Assembly: GCA_050692915.1 (NCBI GenBank)
Contig: JBOGVU010000068.1
Location: forward strand, 1-14,132
Length of the DNA stretch: 14,132 bases
Source of the DNA: CALAEC01 sp050692915
GTDB taxonomy: Bacteria > Actinomycetota > UBA4738 > CALAEC01
Direction of reading: 5' to 3'
Shown here: piece by piece, positions 6,964 through 12,403 of the stretch
Layout: every line of letters starts with the position of its first letter
Position numbering within the stretch: position 1 is the stretch's first letter
Made by a program: the position numbers and the translations under genes
Notes under the pieces: generated by a model
Database searches by the model: none
What the model was told of the DNA's origin: nothing
What the model saw: the letters and a program-made list of their open reading frames with translations, nothing else

Positions 6964-7346
6964 TGGAGGCGACGCTCCGGGTTCGGATGGCTCAGACCGA
7001 TGCCCACTACGGCGGGAACCTGGTGGCCGGGGCGAAGGTCATGGAAATCTTCGGCGACCTGGCCACCGAGCTGGCCATCCGGCACGACGGGGACGAGGGG
7101 CTGCTGGCCGGCTACGAGCGGGTGGAGTTCCTGGCGCCGGTGTACGCGGGGGATTTCCTGGAGGCGACCGGGCGCATCCTTCGGGTGGGAAGCACCAGCC
7201 GCACGTGCGAGTTCGAGTGCCGGAAGTACATCCAACCCCGCTACGAGCTCTCAGACAGCGCCGCCGACCTCCTGGAGCAGCCGGTGGTCACCACCAGGGC
7301 CACCGGAACGTTCGTGGTGAAGAAGGATCACCAGCGGCGTCCTTGA
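6963..7346 (+). CDS. kal: 3-aminobutyryl-CoA ammonia-lyase (hot-dog fold)
   Basis: 127 residues, the usual length of Kal, which removes ammonia from L-3-aminobutyryl-CoA to give crotonyl-CoA in lysine fermentation. It is a single hot-dog domain: TLRVRMAQTDAHYGGNLV at residues 4-21 enters the central helix (AGAKVMEIFGDLATELAIR), then the YERVEFLAPVYAGDFLEATG strand pair (51-70), and a C-terminal strand TTRATGTFVV. The start HYGGNLVAGAK and VEFLAPVYAGD blocks are close to what I recall of clostridial and fusobacterial Kal. Other hot-dog thioesterases share the fold but not the operon context. ATG 6963 shares one base with the previous TGA. With kamDE upstream this supports a lysine or beta-lysine degradative route ending in crotonyl-CoA. 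The intervening kdd and kce genes are absent from the window. Confidence 0.88.
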   Translation: MEATLRVRMAQTDAHYGGNLVAGAKVMEIFGDLATELAIRHDGDEGLLAGYERVEFLAPVYAGDFLEATGRILRVGSTSRTCEFECRKYIQPRYELSDSAADLLEQPVVTTRATGTFVVKKDHQRRP

Positions 7347-7371
7347 ACGGGCCGCGAGCCGGCCGTACCCT
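7343..7371 (+). promoter_or_regulatory. Candidate leaderless promoter for the 61-residue protein gene
   Basis: TTGAAC at 7343-7348, a 17-base spacer, and TACCCT at 7366-7371 are followed by 6 bases and then ATG 7378. Spacing is ideal for a housekeeping-sigma promoter whose transcript starts at or next to the ATG. The -35 hexamer overlaps the kal stop codon (TGA 7344-7346). No ribosome binding site precedes the ATG, which agrees with a leaderless message. The -10 is only TANNNT-like. Confidence 0.45.
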
Positions 7372-7377
7372 CTGACC

Positions 7378-7563
7378 ATGGCTCGGATCGAGGTGCTCCT
7401 CGAAGGGAAGCTCGAGGACGGGCGGGAGACGGTCGAGGGGACCGACGACTCCATCAAGATGCGTGATCACGGGGTCGAGGTGTTCGAGGAGGGCACCCTT
7501 CGCGTGATCCCGTGGCACCGGGTCCGCGAGGTGATCAGGACCTCCACACCGCTCCAGACGTAG
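7378..7563 (+). CDS. Small protein of unknown function with IPWHRV motif
   Basis: 61 residues, start ATG 7378, stop TAG 7561-7563. I do not recognise a family with confidence. The sequence is acidic in the first half and reads as a run of short strands: IEVLLEGKL (4-12), SIKMRDHGVEVFEEG (25-39), then TLRVIPWHRVREVIR (40-54). The IPWHRV-plus-hydrophobic ending recalls the closing motif of some small beta-barrel proteins such as the DUF504/UPF0248 group (IPyHRI), but that likeness is a single motif. It has no signal peptide or membrane helix. It lies 31 bases after kal on the same strand, may be read through from the kam operon, and also has its own candidate promoter. The good promoter spacing and non-random charged/hydrophobic pattern favour a real gene. 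Confidence 0.65.
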   Translation: MARIEVLLEGKLEDGRETVEGTDDSIKMRDHGVEVFEEGTLRVIPWHRVREVIRTSTPLQT

Positions 7564-8797
7564 CTAGCGCTCCGCGCCCGGGACCTCGGGGCCGACGTCC
7601 GGCGGCTCGACGAACGGCTCTGTGATCCGCCGACCGGGCAGCCTGACGATCAGGGCCGCCGAGATCACGCTGACGGCCCCGCAGATCAGCCACAGACCGG
7701 TGGGGGACCAGGCGTACAGCCGGGTCCCCACCGCCGGGGCCAGGATCAACGACAGGGCGAACGTCAATCCGTACGCGCCCTGGTAGCGTCCTCGGAGCCG
7801 GGCTGGGGCCAGCTCCGCGACGTACGCCGAGCTCGTCGGCGCGGCCGCCATCTCCCCGAACGTCCACACCACGACAGTGGCGGCGAGCGGGAGGAACGAG
7901 CCGGAGAGGGCGGTCAGGGCGAAGCCGATGCCGGTGAGCAGCACGCCCGCGGCCACGGCACGAGGAGCGGGGAACCGCCGGACGAACCGCACCACGGGAA
8001 GCTCCAGGGCCACGATGAGGGCAGCGTTCAGCCCGATCAGCAGGCCGTACGCGGAGGTCGGAAGCCCGCTGTCCCGCACGTGGAGCGGGAACGCGGCACC
8101 CGACTGGAAGTACACGAAGCCCGACAGGACCACCGCGACCAGGAAGACGAGGAAGGGGCGGTCGGCGCGGATCGTTCGGAACGCCGGGCCAGCATCTTCC
8201 TCGCGCCGTCGCGTTCGGACCCCCTCGGGCAGGACGATGAGGGCCAGCACGCCCAGGACGGCCGAGGTGGCGGCCTCGGACGAAGAGCCAGACGAAGGAC
8301 CGCTCGGCGAGGAAGCCCGCCACTGCCGGTCCGATGGCGAAGCCGGCGTTGATGGACAGCCGGTACCCGGCGAAGGCCACCAGGCGCCGTGCCGGGGGCA
8401 CCAGGTCGGTAAGCAGCGCCGCCGACGCCGGCCGGTACAGGTCGCCGGTCAGCCCGAACAGGGCCGTGAGCGTCCACAGCGCCACCAGGCCCTCCACCTG
8501 GGACAGGGCCAGGGCGGTGACCGCGGCCGAGAACATCGAGAGGGCGATGGCGTTTCGCCGGCCGAGGCGGTCGGCCAGGTAGCCGCCGATCACCGCGGCG
8601 CCGAGCCCGCCCACCCCGTACGCCGCCGCCACGGCCCCGGCCTCCGGCGCCGAGTACCCCCGGTCGACCAGGTACAGCACCAGGAAGACGGAGACGAACG
8701 ATCCGAACCGGTTGACGAACGACCCGGCGAAGAGCCACCAGACCGGGCGGGGAAGCGCACGGAGGCTCCGGAGGAGCCCTTCCTCCGTTCGGGCCAC
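7564..8797 (-). pseudogene. MFS transporter interrupted by a frameshift
   Basis: The two halves of one Major Facilitator Superfamily transporter lie in different frames. The N-terminal half starts at GTG 8797 and runs through helices 1-6, with the hallmark motif A GYLADRLGRR at residues 72-81. At about 8281, after Phe172 (FVWLF), the matching continuation (EAATSAVLGVLALIVLPEG, then helices 7-12) is found one base out of register, and it ends at TAG 7566-7564. The span of 1234 bases is 3 x 411 + 1, so removing one base restores a typical 410-residue, 12-helix transporter. Without that, the first frame continues as Arg/Gly/Pro-rich nonsense into the neighbouring gene to 7535. Both halves look otherwise intact, so this may be a recent mutation or a sequencing error. 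The substrate is unknown; the class resembles small-molecule efflux permeases. Its stop abuts that of the convergent 61-residue gene. Confidence 0.8.
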
Positions 8798-8802
8798 GCC
8801 CC

Positions 8803-8808
8803 AGGGTA
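8803..8808 (-). promoter_or_regulatory. Candidate -10 box (TACCCT) for the MFS gene
   Basis: On the minus strand TACCCT ends 5 bases before GTG 8797, the same hexamer and nearly the same spacing as before the 61-residue protein gene. No clear -35 is visible at 16-18 bases, although a short dyad (CCCCA, two bases, TGGGG) lies at 8817-8828 where a regulator could bind. No ribosome binding site precedes the GTG. Confidence 0.3.
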
Positions 8809-8928
8809 ACCGTGGACCCCAGTTGGGGCAGCAGGAGCGGCTCGAGGGGGGGTGAAACAGGCGCTCAATGCCGGGCCCCGGAACGCCGAAACCTCCCTTC
8901 AGGAGTCCGCCACCGGGGCGGATCAGGC

Positions 8929-10452
8929 ATGACGAGCGCTCCGAGACTGTCAAGATCGCTGGGGCAGCGAGGGTGGGCCTTGCTCGCCGCCCTGCTCATC
9001 GCGCCCACCCTCCTGGCGTTGGCGCTGCGGGCCGTACCGGTCCTCGACCTGGCCCACGAGTCGCCATCCTTCCACCTGCTCGTGGTGAGCGGGATCGCCG
9101 GGCTGGCCTTCTTCATCGCCATGGTGACGACGGTGGCCGCCGCCCGGGACCGTCGTCCCGCGCCGGTGCTGCTGGCGCTGAGCTGCGTGAGCGTGGGAGC
9201 GCTGATGCTGGCACACGGGCTGACCACGCCGGGCTTCGGGGACCGTCCGCTCAACATGTGGGTGGCCCGATTCCCCGTCCTGGCCATCGCAGGTTTCGCC
9301 GTCTGCCTCCTGGCCGCCACGGCATCGGAGCGGGGGCGCGTGAAGACGTTCGTGGGCCGGCACCCCCGGGCCATCCTGCTCGCTGGCGCCTCGGCGCTCA
9401 CTGGGTTCGCCGCGCTGGTCGCGGTGGATCCGACGCGGCTCTGGGGATCGGCGCCGGTCCCGGGCGAGGAGAGTGTGGCTACCTTCGTGGCACTCGGAAG
9501 CGGCCTGCTGTTGCTGGTCCTGGGGGCCCGGCACTGGACGAGGTGGCGGCTGGGACGCGACCGGGTGGAGCTCTCGCTCGTCCTCGCTTCGTGGCTATCC
9601 GCGGACGCGGTGGTGTCCCTGAAGCTCGGCGAGCTGTGGCGGCTTTCGTGGTGGGACTACCACGCGTACCTCCTGGCCGGCTTCGCCGCGGCCTCGTGGG
9701 CCGTCCTGGTGGGCCTCCGGGAGAGCCATAGCGCTCGGCAGGCGGTCGGCAGCATCTCGGTGGGCGACGTGCTGGAGCACATCGACCGCGGTTCCCCCGA
9801 GGCCCTCCACGCTCTCACCGCCGCCGTCGAGGCCAAGGACCCGTACACGCACGGGCACTCCGGGCGGGTGGCCAGGGTTGCCGTGGGGATCGGGGAGCGA
9901 CTGGGCCTCGATGCGGACACCCTGCGGCGGCTGGCGCAGGGCGCCCAGCTGCACGACATCGGCAAGATCGGGGTGCCCGACGCCGTTCTCAACAAGCCCG
10001 CGGAGCTCACCACGGAGGAGTGGAACCTGATCCGGGCCCACCCCGTGGTCGGATGGGAGATCGCCAGCAGGGCCCCATCGCTGCGGAGCGCCCTCGACGT
10101 GATCCGCCACCACCACGAGCGGTGGGACGGGAGCGGCTATCCGGACCGACGGTCCGGCGACGACACACCACTGCTTGCCCGGATCGCCGCGGTCGCGGAC
10201 GTGTGGGATGCCCTGACCTCCGACCGCGCCTACCGGCCGGCGTGGCCGGCGGACCAGGCCCTGGCCCACCTGGTGGCCGGGAGCCGCGATCTGTTCGATC
10301 CCGCGTGCGTGGAGGCCTTCGTGGACCTCATCTCGGGCAAGGGCGTGGCCCCGGAGCGCACCGACCTCGACCGCGCCGTGCTGGCCGCGGCCGCCGAGGC
10401 GTGCCACCGGCTGGCCAACGGCTCCCGCCTCAGGATCCGGAACGCCGGCTAG
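8929..10452 (+). CDS. Eight-helix membrane HD-GYP cyclic-di-GMP phosphodiesterase
   Basis: 507 residues from ATG 8929. Residues 1-264 form about eight membrane helices (first at 16-36, last ending near 261 in YLLAGFAAASWAVLVGL) with short loops; I cannot match this sensor part to a named MASE or 7TM domain. Residues about 290-475 are an HD-GYP domain with every key motif: AVEAKDPYTHGHSGRVA, the metal-binding LHDIGKIGVPD with His342-Asp343, IRHHHERWDGSGYP with Gly403-Tyr404-Pro405, and RIAAVADVWDALTSDRAYR. The domain should therefore hydrolyse cyclic-di-GMP on the cytoplasmic face. A longer reading frame from 8812 adds 39 low-complexity residues and is not preferred; the ribosome binding site before 8929 is weak. 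It is divergent from the MFS gene across 131 bases. What the membrane part senses is unknown. Confidence 0.88.
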   Translation: MTSAPRLSRSLGQRGWALLAALLIAPTLLALALRAVPVLDLAHESPSFHLLVVSGIAGLAFFIAMVTTVAAARDRRPAPVLLALSCVSVGALMLAHGLTTPGFGDRPLNMWVARFPVLAIAGFAVCLLAATASERGRVKTFVGRHPRAILLAGASALTGFAALVAVDPTRLWGSAPVPGEESVATFVALGSGLLLLVLGARHWTRWRLGRDRVELSLVLASWLSADAVVSLKLGELWRLSWWDYHAYLLAGFAAASWAVLVGLRESHSARQAVGSISVGDVLEHIDRGSPEALHALTAAVEAKDPYTHGHSGRVARVAVGIGERLGLDADTLRRLAQGAQLHDIGKIGVPDAVLNKPAELTTEEWNLIRAHPVVGWEIASRAPSLRSALDVIRHHHERWDGSGYPDRRSGDDTPLLARIAAVADVWDALTSDRAYRPAWPADQALAHLVAGSRDLFDPACVEAFVDLISGKGVAPERTDLDRAVLAAAAEACHRLANGSRLRIRNAG

Positions 10453-10522
10453 CCCCGTATCACGGGCCCTCTCCGGCAACGGCCCAAGCAACTTGACCGA
10501 GGCCGGTTCGGACAAATCACCA

Positions 10523-10546
10523 TCAACCACGCCGAATGATGGTTGA
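10523..10546. repeat. 7-base inverted repeat with 10-base loop
   Basis: TCAACCA at 10523-10529 and TGGTTGA at 10540-10546 are perfect complements. The right arm overlaps TTGACA at 10543-10548, so a protein bound here could control a promoter for the downstream secreted protein. It could also be a weak RNA hairpin. With arms of seven bases chance is not excluded. Confidence 0.35.
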
Positions 10547-10660
10547 CAGGAGCCTGGTTGGTGGAGGAGCGTTGTCCCGTCTCGAGAGTCCTCGGACCGC
10601 ATGGCTTGCCTCTGCATGGACCGGCGCTAACGGGGCGAGCCCTGAAAGGAGCGCCCGGAA

Positions 10661-10666
10661 GAGGGG
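10661..10666 (+). promoter_or_regulatory. Ribosome binding site of the secreted beta-propeller protein
   Basis: GAGGGG ends 9 bases before ATG 10676, within a purine-rich GGAAGAGGGGAA stretch. It supports ATG 10676 over the adjacent TTG at 10673, which would add one residue only. Confidence 0.55.
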
Positions 10667-10675
10667 AACACGTTG

Positions 10676-12403
10676 ATGCGTCTACCACGATTCTTGCTCG
10701 TGCCCATCGCTCTGTCGATCCTCGCAGTCGCCCCCGCTGTGGAGGCGTCCCACACGGTATTCGCCACGGGAGATCTGTTCGTGGGGGTGGGGAGCAGTCA
10801 GGTCCAGTGGCGACATCCCGACGGCACTCTCAATCAGACGATGACCACGTCGGTAAGCTCACCGACCACGACCGGGATGGCCCTGGACCTCTCGCACAAC
10901 CTCTACGTCACCGGATACACGTCCAACGCCATCAACCGGTTCAACACGACGGGTGCTGCCACGGGAACGTTCGGGGGTGGGTTCAAGTCCCACCCGGAGT
11001 CCATCTCCTTCGACACCTTCGGCAATGCCTACGTGGGCCAGGAGGGTGGCAGCCGGGACATCTTGAAGTTCGACGCCGCCGGTACCCTCCTGGCGGCCTA
11101 CGACGCCGCTGCTGACGGAAGGAAGGGGACCGACCGGCTGGACGTCGGAACCGACCAGTGCACCATCTTCTATACGGGTCAGAGCAAGGCCATCCGGCGC
11201 TTCGACGCCTGCACGAATACCCAGCTCCCTACCTTCGCCTCGGGACTGCCGGGTAAGGAAGCCTTCGACGTGAAAGCCCTCATCGATGGGGGCGCCCTGG
11301 TGGCCGATACCGAGGCCATTCATCGACTGAATGCCTCGGGTGCGATCGTCCAGAGCTTCGACCAGCCGGGACAGAACTGCTGGACGGCCCTCAGCCTCGA
11401 CACCACCACCGCGTCGTTCTGGGCCGGCGATCGCTGCTCGTCCACCGTCTCCAAGTTCTCCATGGCCTCGGGAGCCGTGCTGGCCAGCTTCAACGCCGGC
11501 CCCAAGACCAGCGTGCAGGGATTGGCCGTCGACGGAGGGCTGACAGCGGCGACCGCGGCGGATGTCTCGGTGGCGATCACCGATACCCCGGACCCGGTGT
11601 CGCCCTCGTCACCGGGCGAGCCCACCTACGTGCTGCACCAGGCCACAGTGGCCAACGGTGGTCCCGGCCTCGCACGAGGGGTCTCGTTCGCGGCCACGGT
11701 GTCGGGAGGCACGATCCACCAGGGCTCAGGTGCAGGGTGGTCGTGCTTCACAGGAGCCACGACGGTCTCGTGTACCCGGGCGACCGCACTCGGGATCAAC
11801 ACCGGGGCCGCTCCGATCAACCTGGTGGTGCAGGTGGCCCAGGAGGCCGCGAGCGTCGTGGTAAACGCGCAGGTCTCAGCAAACGAGGCTGATCCCGCTC
11901 CCGCGAACAACACCGACGCGGAGACCACCGCGGTTGGTCAGCCGGTGAGGAACAGCGCCATCTCGTTCTGTCCCGATACGGGGTGCACCCTGGACACCGA
12001 CCCGTTCAACGCCGGCCCCATGAAGGTGGACAACACGATCACGCAGCTGGATGTGGAGGCCGGAGGCGACGGGAGCGTCCTCTTCATCACCGAGACCTTC
12101 CCTGCGGCTTTCGAGTGCGGTTCGGCTTCCGACGATGAGGAGATCAACTTCGTCGCTCCCGAGGGCCATACCGATCCGAGCAACCCAGCCGTCGTGACGG
12201 TCATGCTCGACACGTCCGCCGGGACCCAGGGAGGGAACACCCGGCCGTGCACGATCAAGAACAGTGTGATCGTGGAGATCCCGCCCTGCATCGTCCCGGG
12301 CGTGGCCGACCCGGCCCCGTGCCTCGATGATGTGACCGTCCGAGGCGGCGTCATCACGACCAGGACGCTCTGGCTATCCGGTGATCCCCCGATGAAGCAC
12401 TAG
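10676..12403 (+). CDS. Secreted NHL-like beta-propeller protein with DUF11-like domain
   Basis: 575 residues. A classic signal peptide occupies residues 1-24 (basic MRLPR, hydrophobic LLVPIALSILAVA, then a likely signal peptidase I site after VEA). Residues about 26-290 read as repeated propeller blades of 40-45 residues, for example GMALDLSHNLYVTGYTSNAI and ISFDTFGNAYVGQEGGSRDI, ending GLAVDG, as in NHL/SMP-30-like proteins. Residues 296-412 form an immunoglobulin-like DUF11-type domain, starting ADVSVAITDTPDPVSP and closing NNTDAETTAV. The remaining 160 residues (FCPDTGCTLDTDPFN onward) are an unrecognised domain with six cysteines, which may form disulfides outside the cell. There is no LPXTG or C-terminal helix, so the protein is probably released or loosely bound. 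Its codon use is a little less GC-biased than the neighbours. The function is unknown; binding or adhesion is a reasonable guess. Its TAG shares the CTAG with the convergent gene. Confidence 0.82.
   Translation: MRLPRFLLVPIALSILAVAPAVEASHTVFATGDLFVGVGSSQVQWRHPDGTLNQTMTTSVSSPTTTGMALDLSHNLYVTGYTSNAINRFNTTGAATGTFGGGFKSHPESISFDTFGNAYVGQEGGSRDILKFDAAGTLLAAYDAAADGRKGTDRLDVGTDQCTIFYTGQSKAIRRFDACTNTQLPTFASGLPGKEAFDVKALIDGGALVADTEAIHRLNASGAIVQSFDQPGQNCWTALSLDTTTASFWAGDRCSSTVSKFSMASGAVLASFNAGPKTSVQGLAVDGGLTAATAADVSVAITDTPDPVSPSSPGEPTYVLHQATVANGGPGLARGVSFAATVSGGTIHQGSGAGWSCFTGATTVSCTRATALGINTGAAPINLVVQVAQEAASVVVNAQVSANEADPAPANNTDAETTAVGQPVRNSAISFCPDTGCTLDTDPFNAGPMKVDNTITQLDVEAGGDGSVLFITETFPAAFECGSASDDEEINFVAPEGHTDPSNPAVVTVMLDTSAGTQGGNTRPCTIKNSVIVEIPPCIVPGVADPAPCLDDVTVRGGVITTRTLWLSGDPPMKH

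Larger units (their letters stand above)
10453..10675 (+). other. Non-coding leader between HD-GYP and secreted-protein genes
   Basis: About 220 bases with no convincing gene. Directly after the HD-GYP stop is a small hairpin, CCCGT-ATC-ACGGG (10454-10466), overlapping a second possible stem GGGCC/GGCCC (10464-10485). Neither is followed by a T-run, so they are poor terminators. A 7-base inverted repeat lies at 10523-10546, and a perfect TTGACA sits at 10543-10548 without a matching -10 at 16-18 bases. The final bases hold the ribosome binding site of the next gene. I compared it by eye with cyclic-di-GMP, cyclic-di-AMP and cobalamin riboswitch consensus features and found no match I trust. 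Confidence 0.5.

Noticed and set aside
8812..8928. N-terminal extension of the HD-GYP protein from 8812
   Set aside because: The added residues are low-complexity and charged, overlap the upstream region of the divergent MFS gene, and precede a natural start next to the first helix.
10454..10485. Hairpins after the HD-GYP gene as an intrinsic terminator
   Set aside because: Stems are only five bases, the two candidates exclude each other, and there is no T-run after either.
10645..10651. AAAGGAG, a good Shine-Dalgarno match
   Set aside because: It is 24 bases before ATG 10676 and no start codon lies at 5-10 bases, so it is probably not used. GAGGGG at 10661 serves the gene.
10539..10676. 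45-codon leader frame ending in TGATG at the start of the secreted-protein gene
   Set aside because: The stop-start overlap is attractive, but there is no ribosome binding site before ATG 10539 and the product is an Arg/Ser/Gly-rich mixture with no pattern. It also overlaps the inverted repeat.
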